Positions 45,880 to 54,160 of a stretch of 64,000 nt of DNA are shown piece after piece. Both the position numbers and the translations under genes were made by a program. The stretch is from NCBI RefSeq assembly GCF_000375425.1, contig NZ_AQXG01000007.1, positions 1 through 64,000 on the forward strand, in the 5' to 3' direction. The notes under the pieces were generated by a model. The model was not told the DNA's origin. It did not search any database and worked only from the letters and a program-made list of their open reading frames with translations. The stretch's first letter is position 1. The number at the start of each line of letters is the position of its first letter. The stretch comes from Gracilimonas tropica DSM 19535 (GTDB taxonomy: Bacteria > Bacteroidota > Rhodothermia > Balneolales > Balneolaceae).

Positions 45880-46946
45880 AAACTATCATTTTTGATCACA
45901 TCTTTCACCAAATGTGATATATCATATTCCTTTCCATGCAAGGTATAATTTTCCAATATGTTTCCCTCAGCCCATTCATTATACGCTTTCACAAGAATAA
46001 AAGGCAGTTCCTTGATATTGAAGACCTCTTTTAATACTTCCATTTGAGATCGAACCTGATCTTCAATTGAGCCCGAAACAACGTTTCCTGAATTCTCATA
46101 TCTATACGTTGTATCCCATCCGCTTAAAATAGTTGGGCAAAAATTCGGGTATTGCATATTCTCGTTAAGGTGCAGCCTGAACCACTCTGTGTATTCTTCA
46201 ATTGAAGTTACTACCGGCTTTTTCCAAGGATTAACCGAAGACCATTTCTTTCTCCTTTTAAAAACATTTTTCTGATTGAACACATCTTCCGGCGGAAAAC
46301 CTATTCTGAAATGCTTTAAATCGGATAGTATTTCGCTATTTAAAAAAAGCGTAGGGAATACCCAATGAATTTCACTCCCCGTTCTTTGGGTAAAAGCATC
46401 GTTTAGAGCTAGAATATATTCTTCAGCTTTTTTATGGTGTGGTGCATTTACCTGAAATAATGGATTTGAATCTATTTTCAAATATCTCTCATCTTCAAAA
46501 AAGGGGAGTAAGTCATCAATATGACTTTCTATATGTTCTAAATTATAGCGCTGTTTGAAGATAATATCGTTCTTTTTACCCACCCACGAACCGGTCCAGT
46601 CGCTATTAGCCCATGCAAAAAAGAAGTTTTGAGGTATGGACGGATTTTTTAAGTGTATCTCAGGTACTTTTTCTAATGCCCGTTTTCCTTTCTTAAACCA
46701 ATAGTACCAATACACAATCCCATCAAGGCCGATCTCCCTCGTATTATGTAGAATCCTTTTCGCTTCCTTTGGCTCCGACAGATCATAAAAATCACCGTTT
46801 TGAGGAAGCATTGGATTCTTGTGGCCTTCAAAACGGGGTTTTGAGTTCCGAACATTCGTCCACTCGGTAAAACCTTTTCCCCAATACTTATCATTTTCAG
46901 GGATAGAGTAGAACTGAGGTAAAAAATAGGCATAAACAGGGATCAT
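45876..46946 (-). CDS. WbsX-like protein, GH99-like domain
   Basis: A 356-residue protein of the WbsX family. The opening YAYFLPQFYSIPENDKYWGKGFTEWTNV (read as two strands) is highly characteristic, followed by EIGLDGIVYWYYWFKKGKR and NFFFAWANSDWTGSW. The C-terminus has FILVKAYNEWAEGNILEN, whose Glu residues correspond to the GH99 acidic pair region. WbsX proteins occur in O-antigen and capsule loci and are classed as glycosyltransferase or GH99-like. The actual reaction is not established. It sits between the exporter and the Wzi-like gene. Confidence 0.88.
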   Translation of the reverse strand: MIPVYAYFLPQFYSIPENDKYWGKGFTEWTNVRNSKPRFEGHKNPMLPQNGDFYDLSEPKEAKRILHNTREIGLDGIVYWYYWFKKGKRALEKVPEIHLKNPSIPQNFFFAWANSDWTGSWVGKKNDIIFKQRYNLEHIESHIDDLLPFFEDERYLKIDSNPLFQVNAPHHKKAEEYILALNDAFTQRTGSEIHWVFPTLFLNSEILSDLKHFRIGFPPEDVFNQKNVFKRRKKWSSVNPWKKPVVTSIEEYTEWFRLHLNENMQYPNFCPTILSGWDTTYRYENSGNVVSGSIEDQVRSQMEVLKEVFNIKELPFILVKAYNEWAEGNILENYTLHGKEYDISHLVKDVIKNDSL

Positions 46947-46954
46947 AAAACCGC

Positions 46955-48610
46955 TCAGCTTTTACTATTCATGATTTCGCCATCCTGCATGCGGATGATC
47001 TTATCGGCTAATTGTTCGTAGGTGTAATCGTGGGCAATGTTGATGACCACTTTTCCTTTTTCTTTTAGATGAGGAAGTACTTTCGTGTAAAATATTTCTT
47101 TGGAATGCACATCCTGATAGGCCACCCATTCATCAAAGATATACACTTCTTTATCCTCCATCAGCATGTGCACCAACTGGAGTCTTTTCTTTTGCCCTTC
47201 AGACAGATCAATAGTTGTAAAAACACCATTCCGGATACTCACTTTATGATCCATCTCCACCATTTTTAAGTAAAAATCCGCTTTTTGAAGCTGCTCCTTG
47301 CTCAAATGCGACAAATCATCAAACAGATACGAATCGGTTAAAACCACAGCAAACCGATCCCGGTAATCATCAAGATCAGCATCTTCAAGCAATGTATCTC
47401 TGTAGTAGATTTCTCCGGTGTTGGGTCGATACAATCCACATATAAGCTTAATCAGCGTGCTTTTTCCGGAACCATTTCCTCCTTCAATAAATAGCCGGGC
47501 TCCTTTTGTCAGCTTAAGGTTGATATTTTTGAGCCGGAATGAATCCTTGCTGTTTTGATATCTGAAATCCACGTTCCTCAACTCAATAAGCGGCCGGTCA
47601 TGATCTTCCGCCTCCGGTGTGACTTTTATCGCCTCCTGCCCTGTTCCACTTATCGATTTCTGGGTGGTGCTTGTTTTTTCAGAAATTTTATTAAGCTGAA
47701 TACCAAGTTTCTCGATCTGTATCAGCGAAGCCTCTATCCTTTTGATGGTTCCTAAAAAACCGGATACAGTAGATAGCGGGCCCAACATAAATAGTATCAA
47801 TGTTAAATAGGTGTTGAAAAAAGAGACGGTAACGATCTCAAACATATATACCAACAAAATGATAACTCCCAGAAATGCCATCAACACTACATCATTCAAA
47901 CGATTGTTGAATGAGTTAAATACCATTTCCCGAAAATACCACTTCATCTGAATCTCGGAATTCTCTTTCAATTTATGCTCTACATATCGCTCTTTGAACT
48001 TCTTATGGAGCATTAAGTTGGCGATCCCATACACCAACCCTTCGATTAATTTATAGATCACATTTGAGTGCTCACGATTCAATTTCGCATATTTACCTAC
48101 CAATCTGATATTGATAAAATTGACTATATATACGATCCCAAAAGCCCCTAAGGTCAAAGCCCCCATCTTGGGAGAAAGCCAAAACAAGTACACCAAAATA
48201 CCGAGAACGGTGGCGATCCCGGTGGTAACGCTTGGCAGCCGGTTTATGAGGTTTGCAATATGATTCAGGTCATCGGTTAGCACCGGCAGGATATTCGACT
48301 TCATACCTTCCACTCGCTCGAAGGGAGCTGAAAGCACCTTCTTTGAAAGCACTACCCGTAGGCGGTGAATCATCTCCCGGTTGATCTGAGCTATGCTAAC
48401 AGAAGATGCCAACGATGCCACCAAATACGCAGCGATCATCGAAAAGAAATAGATCGCAAATTGCGTGGTATCAAAGGTGTCTGCATTCGTTAATGAAGCA
48501 TGGATCTCTTTTATGATAAGAGTGGAAAAAAGCCCGGTTAACACCGAAGAAAAAATCGTTACGAACAGTAAAAAGTAGGATCCTTTTAGCAAGCGTAGTA
48601 ATGCGCGCAT
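46955..48610 (-). CDS. ABC transporter, SyrD/PvdE-type fused exporter
   Basis: A 551-residue half-transporter with an N-terminal membrane domain (about six helices, 10-300) and a C-terminal ATPase. Walker A is GGNGSGKSTL, the signature is LSEGQKKRLQL, and Walker B reads VYIFDEWVAYQD. The DEW rather than DEP after Walker B is typical of the cyclic-peptide exporter branch (SyrD, PvdE, YojI). No peptide synthetase is nearby, so the cargo may be a lipid- or glycan-linked product of this locus. It is separated by 8 bp from the WbsX-like gene. Confidence 0.87.
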   Translation of the reverse strand: MRALLRLLKGSYFLLFVTIFSSVLTGLFSTLIIKEIHASLTNADTFDTTQFAIYFFSMIAAYLVASLASSVSIAQINREMIHRLRVVLSKKVLSAPFERVEGMKSNILPVLTDDLNHIANLINRLPSVTTGIATVLGILVYLFWLSPKMGALTLGAFGIVYIVNFINIRLVGKYAKLNREHSNVIYKLIEGLVYGIANLMLHKKFKERYVEHKLKENSEIQMKWYFREMVFNSFNNRLNDVVLMAFLGVIILLVYMFEIVTVSFFNTYLTLILFMLGPLSTVSGFLGTIKRIEASLIQIEKLGIQLNKISEKTSTTQKSISGTGQEAIKVTPEAEDHDRPLIELRNVDFRYQNSKDSFRLKNINLKLTKGARLFIEGGNGSGKSTLIKLICGLYRPNTGEIYYRDTLLEDADLDDYRDRFAVVLTDSYLFDDLSHLSKEQLQKADFYLKMVEMDHKVSIRNGVFTTIDLSEGQKKRLQLVHMLMEDKEVYIFDEWVAYQDVHSKEIFYTKVLPHLKEKGKVVINIAHDYTYEQLADKIIRMQDGEIMNSKS

Positions 48611-48786
48611 TAACTTACCAAGATTTTTTTCCTAACGGGTTTAATTTGTGCAGCTTGAAGCATTTAGAGTGGTTTAAACAGCTCAATTAGTGGTTTTATC
48701 AGAACTTCAATCTAAGAAACAATTCTTGTAGAAAACAAATGCAACTGCTCTCGATGTAGCTCCTTAAAAAGGTGGTTTTCCAGTTC

Positions 48787-49677
48787 CTATTTCTCAAATG
48801 ATGAAGGTACAGGATACTTTTTCTCTAAAAATTCCTTTACTAATGTAACCACTTTGGGGTTGGGATTATCTCTGAGATCATCATTTAAACAATAGAAATC
48901 GGGGCTGTCTTTTTTCATTTGTTCAAAAAAGGACTGCTGTCTTTTAACATTATTCGTCAACTTATGAAATCTGAAGACTTTATTTAGCTCTGTGATCCAA
49001 ACCGGGTCTGATTCCTTCCGATGGTTTTTGAGCATGTGATAACGGTACAACTTATAGGGACACAAATTACGATCATCACGAAATTTGCTCTGCCGGGTAC
49101 GCTCTGTTTTGTCAGGAAATAATGAATAAGCTTCTTCCCAATACCTTTTATTGATCAAGATCGGCTGGTGTTCAATAATTCCCATTCCAATTAGGTCCCG
49201 ATAACCATCATAAATTCTCCAGCCGAGGTTTTCACCAAAAAGCGTATTAAAAATGCGATACTTATTATCCTTATAAAATGATTTCAGCGTAACAGGCGCA
49301 CCAAACAGAAAATCATCATTCATATACAGAAAATTTTCCCTCAATCCGGGAATATGATGCATAAAACTTTCAATCACATTAGAGTTAAACGTTGGGAGGT
49401 ATTTCTCAGGAATAACCTGATCGTGATGCACCAGCTCTATGCGATCACTGTTTGTATGGAGCCAGTCGGGCACCTGTGGTCTTGCCGTTAAAATGTATAT
49501 CTTGTTAAAAGAGTTGAAGTAGGTTTCCAGCGACCGGAGGCTGTATCGCATCATTTCAAAAGAATCCCGGAAACGCTCGGGGTTGGTATCTTTTTTTATA
49601 TTTGCGTGCTCATTGCGGACTTTTGCATAATCCGGGTCAGCCCCGTTAACCCATGTGTAAACTACATCAAAATTCAT
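48787..49677 (-). CDS. Stealth family sugar-phosphate transferase
   Basis: A 296-residue protein with the Stealth conserved regions in order: CR1 (DVVYTWVNGADP), CR2 (FRDSFEMMRYSLRSLE, IYILTARPQVPDWL, FLYMNDDFLFG), and CR3/CR4 parts (KRYWEEAYSLFP, and near the end CLNDDLRDNPNP). Stealth enzymes move hexose- or hexosamine-1-phosphate onto glycans, producing phosphodiester-linked capsules. Its start codon is only 22 bp from the divergent LicD-like start. This gene suggests that phosphodiester or phosphonate chemistry decorates the surface polymer of the locus. Confidence 0.88.
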   Translation of the reverse strand: MNFDVVYTWVNGADPDYAKVRNEHANIKKDTNPERFRDSFEMMRYSLRSLETYFNSFNKIYILTARPQVPDWLHTNSDRIELVHHDQVIPEKYLPTFNSNVIESFMHHIPGLRENFLYMNDDFLFGAPVTLKSFYKDNKYRIFNTLFGENLGWRIYDGYRDLIGMGIIEHQPILINKRYWEEAYSLFPDKTERTRQSKFRDDRNLCPYKLYRYHMLKNHRKESDPVWITELNKVFRFHKLTNNVKRQQSFFEQMKKDSPDFYCLNDDLRDNPNPKVVTLVKEFLEKKYPVPSSFEK

Positions 49678-49699
49678 TCAGCGATATTAAGGAGGACTT

Positions 49700-50305
49700 T
49701 TGCTAAACCCTGTTAGTTACCAATTCCGGCGAATTTTTGAATATACTCAAAGAATCGTTCATACGAGAATGAATAATGTAGACTTACGCCGCAAGGTGCT
49801 GTGGGAATTATTCCAAAGCTCGAATCATTTTTTAAAATCCCTGGATGTAGATTATTGGGTCAACTTTGGTACGCTGCTCGGTTTTTACAGAGAAAATGAC
49901 ATTATCGGCCATGATATAGACATCGACTTTGGCTGCCATGAAAAATACTATCCAAAAATTCTTGCCAGCAAAAACAAACTGCCTCGTGAACTCACTCTTT
50001 GTGATACCTCCAGTCGCCATAATGGGCCCAAGCTTTATATGAGCTATAAAGGCTTTGATGCTGATATTTATTTTTATAAAGAGGATGGCCAAAAGCTCTA
50101 CAGTTACGAAAAGACAAAATGGGAAAACTACAATGCTCCTATCCCCATGGAAATGGTCTTCCCCACTCAAGATCTTGTGGCCAGGGATATTGAAACCCGC
50201 GCTCCCAACGATATTGAAGCGTACTTAAAAACCATTTACGGTTGCCTGGACAAAGATGCTGTTCGAAACCCTGAGACTGGATATTGGGAACGGGCTGAAT
50301 CTTAA
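49700..50305 (+). CDS. LicD-like phosphotransferase
   Basis: A 201-residue protein with the LicD/FKRP nucleotidyltransferase fold: VDYWVNFGTLLGFYRENDIIGHDIDIDFG (metal-binding GHDIDID) near residues 50-78 and KGFDADIYFYKEDG later. LicD proteins transfer phosphocholine or similar phospho-alcohols from CDP-linked donors to glycans. The annotated TTG start at 49700 follows AAGGAGGA at 49689-49696, an unusually clear Shine-Dalgarno. An ATG at 49769 (MNNVDLRR) is the alternative. With a CDP-AEP pathway nearby, AEP could be the donated group. That is inference. Confidence 0.78.
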   Translation: MLNPVSYQFRRIFEYTQRIVHTRMNNVDLRRKVLWELFQSSNHFLKSLDVDYWVNFGTLLGFYRENDIIGHDIDIDFGCHEKYYPKILASKNKLPRELTLCDTSSRHNGPKLYMSYKGFDADIYFYKEDGQKLYSYEKTKWENYNAPIPMEMVFPTQDLVARDIETRAPNDIEAYLKTIYGCLDKDAVRNPETGYWERAES

Positions 50306-50326
50306 TAGCGCTGTATTTCTGCCGGT

Positions 50327-51049
50327 TTACAAGTTGGGAAGCACCTGGGATAGTGCATACTCCATATGCTTTTCATTGTCGATCTCGCACCAATTCAGAT
50401 TTGGAAAATGAGCCACATCAATCGGTTCCTCATCCAGAGAGTACTGTGCAAGCATGATCTCATAATCTTCACTGTGATCAATATTCACCCGATTACAATA
50501 ATCCGAGAAACGGGAAAGAAATCCTTCTGAAAGTGCCCAAATCCCGGTCATAACTCCTTCCGGTTGACTTTCACTGTCAACTTCTTTTGTAAGATTTATC
50601 AACCTTCCGGCTTTTGAGGAAAAATAAACATTATCGTCAAGGCTCAGTGGAGCTGAAGTCACAATTTTGTTATCGGATCCGGCCTTTTTGCGAAGCTGTT
50701 CATAAATGCCCGGATCATATAAAATATCCGCTTCCAACAGGTAAAAAGCTTCCTTCACCTGTTCCTCAAACATCAAAAAAGTGTAGATACTTGCGCGGGA
50801 ATCATAATGGGGGTTTTCTATCAGTGTGACTTCTTCATATTTCTGCTCAAGATATTCGAAACTCTCCATCAGGTGTCCGCATCCTATTAAAATACGCCCC
50901 ACTCCGGATGCCCTCAATGCAAGAATAGAATATTCAATAATCGGCCGACCCTTAAGTGGCGTTAACGGTTTAGGAAATTCGTCTCCGGTTACACTACGCA
51001 GCCGGGTTCCTTTTCCTGCAGCAAGAATAATAGCTGTTGTTGGTTGCAT
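50327..51049 (-). CDS. LicC-like nucleotidyltransferase, candidate CDP-AEP synthase
   Basis: About 240 residues from the ATG at 51049 (MQPTTAIILAAGKGTRL). An upstream in-frame Met at 51112 lies inside the preceding gene and is rejected. NTP_transferase signature AAGKGTRLRSVTGDEFPKPL, sugar/alcohol pocket region PIIEYSILALRASG, then YLEQKYEEVTLIENPHYDSR, and acidic motif LLEADILYDPG. It resembles LicC, CTP:phosphocholine cytidylyltransferase, and the AEP cytidylyltransferases called PntC. It begins 1 nt after the stop of the GT4 gene (TGATATG), so is coupled to it. With the AEP genes in the same locus, CTP plus AEP giving CDP-AEP is a reasonable role. Confidence 0.75.
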   Translation of the reverse strand: MQPTTAIILAAGKGTRLRSVTGDEFPKPLTPLKGRPIIEYSILALRASGVGRILIGCGHLMESFEYLEQKYEEVTLIENPHYDSRASIYTFLMFEEQVKEAFYLLEADILYDPGIYEQLRKKAGSDNKIVTSAPLSLDDNVYFSSKAGRLINLTKEVDSESQPEGVMTGIWALSEGFLSRFSDYCNRVNIDHSEDYEIMLAQYSLDEEPIDVAHFPNLNWCEIDNEKHMEYALSQVLPNL

Positions 51050-51050
51050 A

Positions 51051-52190
51051 TCAGTTAGCGTAGATCTTCTCAATTTTTTCAGTAAGCAGTTTCCAGTCGT
51101 GTTCACCTGCAATTTTTAAACCTTTTTCGATCAAGGCTTCCATTTCTTCAGGCGATTGTATGTGCTTTTTAAGCAACTCAAACAATGCATCTGTATCTCC
51201 GGGGGGTGGAAAATTATCTACCCCGTATTTTCGGCCAATATTCAAGTAGCCATCATTACCATAGCCTGCTACTTTAACCCCAAGAGCCATCCCTTCCAAC
51301 AAAACGATACCAAAGCTTTCACCATATAATGACGGCGCCACCAGGAGATCGGAATCCAAAAGCATTTGATTTTTTTCATCATCGCTTGTTTGCTCAAAAA
51401 AAGAAATACCTTCCAGCCTGTTTTCTTCAACAAAAGTTTTAGCCTTTGGCAACAATGGGCCGTTACCCAGCATTTTCAATGTCACGTCTTGACCCAAGTC
51501 CCCCTCCTTCAAACGACGATAAACTTCCAGCAGGTCAAAAACGCCTTTTCGGCTTTCAAACCTTCCGATAAAAATTAACCTAAATTCATTCTTTTCTGGT
51601 GGAGTTGGGGATAATCCATCACCGGCATCAGCATCAATGCCATTGGGCAATATTCGAAAATTGCCCGGAGGATTTTGGAAATTGACTCCCATCGCATTGG
51701 CCTGGGTTTTCGAAACAGAAATAATTTCATCCACTTTGGGGAGATAATATTTAGCGGCCAGCCTCATCAAATTCCCCCCAACATATTTTCCAATGCCAAA
51801 ATCGGGAGGGGTATCATGAAAAGTACCAACTTTCTTTACGCCCTTGGGCAACAATCCCAATAATTGGGTTTGCATCAGCGGGTTCCAAATGGTGTGAAAG
51901 TGCACTACATCAGGGTTGAAGTTTTTTATGATATCGAGCGTGCGTTCTTTTTCAGTGGAATTCAAAACAGATATATCCACGGATGTGCCCCAAATACCCA
52001 CTCTTTTTGCTTTCGTCAAATACTTAACTTCGCAATCAAACTTTCTTTCAAGGGATGATTTGGTTAAGCTTGGAGCAAAAACCATCACATTGTGATTTTT
52101 CCGGGTCAGCTCGTTACTTAATTGCGTAACATGAGACTGAACTCCACCTGGAATAGATAAATCGTAAGGGCACACCTGAATGATGTTCAT
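51051..52190 (-). CDS. GT4 glycosyltransferase, PimA-like
   Basis: A 379-residue GT-B enzyme. The start IIQVCPYDLSIPGGVQSHV with glycine-rich loop, and the segments VVHFHTIWNPLMQ and VGTFHDTPPDFG, match the PimA-type lipid mannosyltransferases. Donor-site motifs are IFIGRFESRKGVFDLLEVY and PSLYGESFGIVLLEGMALG (E-x7-E). It probably mannosylates, or adds another sugar to, a lipid. It starts 20 bp from the divergent phospholipase D-like gene and is followed immediately by the LicC-like gene. Confidence 0.87.
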   Translation of the reverse strand: MNIIQVCPYDLSIPGGVQSHVTQLSNELTRKNHNVMVFAPSLTKSSLERKFDCEVKYLTKAKRVGIWGTSVDISVLNSTEKERTLDIIKNFNPDVVHFHTIWNPLMQTQLLGLLPKGVKKVGTFHDTPPDFGIGKYVGGNLMRLAAKYYLPKVDEIISVSKTQANAMGVNFQNPPGNFRILPNGIDADAGDGLSPTPPEKNEFRLIFIGRFESRKGVFDLLEVYRRLKEGDLGQDVTLKMLGNGPLLPKAKTFVEENRLEGISFFEQTSDDEKNQMLLDSDLLVAPSLYGESFGIVLLEGMALGVKVAGYGNDGYLNIGRKYGVDNFPPPGDTDALFELLKKHIQSPEEMEALIEKGLKIAGEHDWKLLTEKIEKIYAN

Positions 52191-52210
52191 ATATAAAGCG
52201 CGTCAACAAT

Positions 52211-53209
52211 ATGTTTGAAAATCACGCTACCACCGATACTTGTGTTTTCTCTGATAGCGATCATTTTTTTGAGCAGTTAACCGCCGACGTTCAAACAGCA
52301 AAACGATCTGTTTGCATACAATGCATGAGTTTTGAAGCCGACCGGGTTGGTACCAAACTTATTGAATTGCTTGGCAGTAAGCCAACCCTTGAACGCACTT
52401 TATTGATCGATCAATATTCTAAATATGTCGTAAACGATACATTTTTAAATGCCCCCCAAGGCTGGATGAATCAAAATAATGCCCGCACCGAGCGCAAAGC
52501 TTTAGACGGACTTATAATAAGAGCAAGAGAAATGGGTATTCGCATTAAGTTCACAAATCCCATGGGTTTTATGATGTACCGGTATCCCGCCCGAAATCAC
52601 AAAAAAATGGTGCTGATAGATGACAGAATATCTTACCTGGGCGGCATGAATTTTACAGAGCACAATTTTCATTGGACCGATATAATGATCCGTCATGAAG
52701 AACCCGATATAGCAAACGCGCTTAAACATTCTTTTGATTCGGACCTTAAGGAAGCAAAAGCTCCGCCTGTAACGCCCATCAATAACCACAGTACGCTTTA
52801 TACTTTAAGTGGACTGAGCACAAAGCATACGTTCCAAAAAATATTGGAGCGCATCAAATTAAGTGATAAAGTTGTCGCTATATCGCCCTATATTTCATAC
52901 CCTATGTTGGATGCAATTGCAGCGGTCAGTGACAATTCCGTAATCGTACCGGCAAACAACAATAAGCCGTTTATTCGTTTTATCCACGGATTACAGCGTT
53001 ATTCAAATGTCAATTTTAAATACATACCGGGTAAAATGCTTCACGCTAAATTGCTCATTCTGGATGACGAAGTAGCCGTATATGGTTCTTCCAATTTTGA
53101 TACCATCAGCTATTTTTTTGAAAAAGAGGTAATTTTAGTGAATAAAGATCCAATTCTTACTACGAAGCTAAAAACTTTTATCTCAAAGTTAATCAACCAA
53201 CAACCATAG
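52211..53209 (+). CDS. Phospholipase D-like phosphatidyltransferase
   Basis: A 332-residue PLD superfamily protein with two HKD motifs: H130-K132 (RNHKKMVLIDD, followed by GGMNF) and H278-K280 (MLHAKLLILDD, followed by GSSNFD). Two motifs without an N-terminal membrane helix suggest a cytoplasmic or loosely bound enzyme of cardiolipin-synthase or transphosphatidylation type. The stop codon abuts the start of the CDP-alcohol phosphatidyltransferase (TAGATG), so the two act in the same pathway, most likely phospholipid or phosphonolipid synthesis or remodelling. Confidence 0.85.
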   Translation: MFENHATTDTCVFSDSDHFFEQLTADVQTAKRSVCIQCMSFEADRVGTKLIELLGSKPTLERTLLIDQYSKYVVNDTFLNAPQGWMNQNNARTERKALDGLIIRAREMGIRIKFTNPMGFMMYRYPARNHKKMVLIDDRISYLGGMNFTEHNFHWTDIMIRHEEPDIANALKHSFDSDLKEAKAPPVTPINNHSTLYTLSGLSTKHTFQKILERIKLSDKVVAISPYISYPMLDAIAAVSDNSVIVPANNNKPFIRFIHGLQRYSNVNFKYIPGKMLHAKLLILDDEVAVYGSSNFDTISYFFEKEVILVNKDPILTTKLKTFISKLINQQP

Positions 53210-54160
53210 ATGTCAGCAGCGGGTTTTTTCAGCGAGTACGAAAAGTCAATAAAGAATAGAATTGTTGAGGAAGGCTATGACCTGGTATTTAGCCGACCCT
53301 GTGGGTACGTTCTTGCCAAGTTTTTTCACACACTAAATTTTACCCCAACCAATATTTCTGTTTTGGGCATGCTGATTGGGGTAACCGGCGGCATCATGCT
53401 TTACTGGCAAGATGTGTTTTTGTACACCGCCACCGGAGCCATTTTGGTTACTTTTGCCGGGCTGATGGACAGTGCCGACGGACAGGCTGCGCGGCTGTAC
53501 AATCAGCATTCGGAAATGGGGCGTTATCTGGACTTTTTTAATGATATGCTCGTTTTCATTAGTTGCTACGCAGCCGGCATGCATTATTTTGCTGATCAAT
53601 ACACCCTGGCCGGAGTTTGGGCTATTGGGTTAGCCTCCGGGTTTGTGCATAGCGTAAAATCTAACATTTATGAATACTACAAAGGCGAATTTCTGCATTT
53701 CTCACTTTCCGATTCCAAACAAAGAAATGAATCGGTAGAATACTTACGCGAAAACTTTGACCGCACCTCCACTGTAACACGGCGCATCACTTATCCCATC
53801 CTCATTGATTATGTAAAAAGACAAAACCAGCTCAAATTCCGAAGTGATGAAGTGACAGACATTTTTGAAGAGGCGAGAGCCAAAGATCCCCAAAAGTTCA
53901 AAGAGATCTACGAGCGTAATTGCCGCAAAATGCTGGCGGCCTGGGCCTGGGTTTGTGGATCTAACGTTATGCGGAACGGCCTTCTGATCTCCAGCCTGTT
54001 CGGAAGAATGGATATTTTTGTGATTGGAAATATCGCTTCTTACGGATTATATCTTTATGTAGGAAAAAGGCAAAACCGTGCTGACAAAAAGATCCTCAAG
54101 GAGATCAAAGATTGGGATCTTAACGCCTTAGAAGATAAGTCTGTACAGACAGTGCTATAA
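53210..54160 (+). CDS. CDP-alcohol phosphatidyltransferase
   Basis: A 316-residue membrane protein with about six helices. The complete CDP-alcohol phosphotransferase motif D-x2-DG-x2-AR-x8-G-x3-D-x3-D is present: D87, D90-G91, A94-R95, G104, D108, D112 (DSADGQAAR, MGRYLDFFND). The N-terminal 40 residues form a soluble extension and the C-terminus is basic. The enzyme should join a CDP-activated alcohol to a lipid acceptor. In this locus CDP-aminoethylphosphonate is a plausible donor, giving a phosphonolipid. The last 41 bp overlap the convergent MMPL gene. Confidence 0.9.
   Translation: MSAAGFFSEYEKSIKNRIVEEGYDLVFSRPCGYVLAKFFHTLNFTPTNISVLGMLIGVTGGIMLYWQDVFLYTATGAILVTFAGLMDSADGQAARLYNQHSEMGRYLDFFNDMLVFISCYAAGMHYFADQYTLAGVWAIGLASGFVHSVKSNIYEYYKGEFLHFSLSDSKQRNESVEYLRENFDRTSTVTRRITYPILIDYVKRQNQLKFRSDEVTDIFEEARAKDPQKFKEIYERNCRKMLAAWAWVCGSNVMRNGLLISSLFGRMDIFVIGNIASYGLYLYVGKRQNRADKKILKEIKDWDLNALEDKSVQTVL

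Noticed and set aside
50327-51112. Upstream start of the LicC-like gene at 51112
   Set aside because: It would lie within the GT4 coding region and precede the conserved opening MQPTTAIILAAGKG, which begins one base after the GT4 stop.
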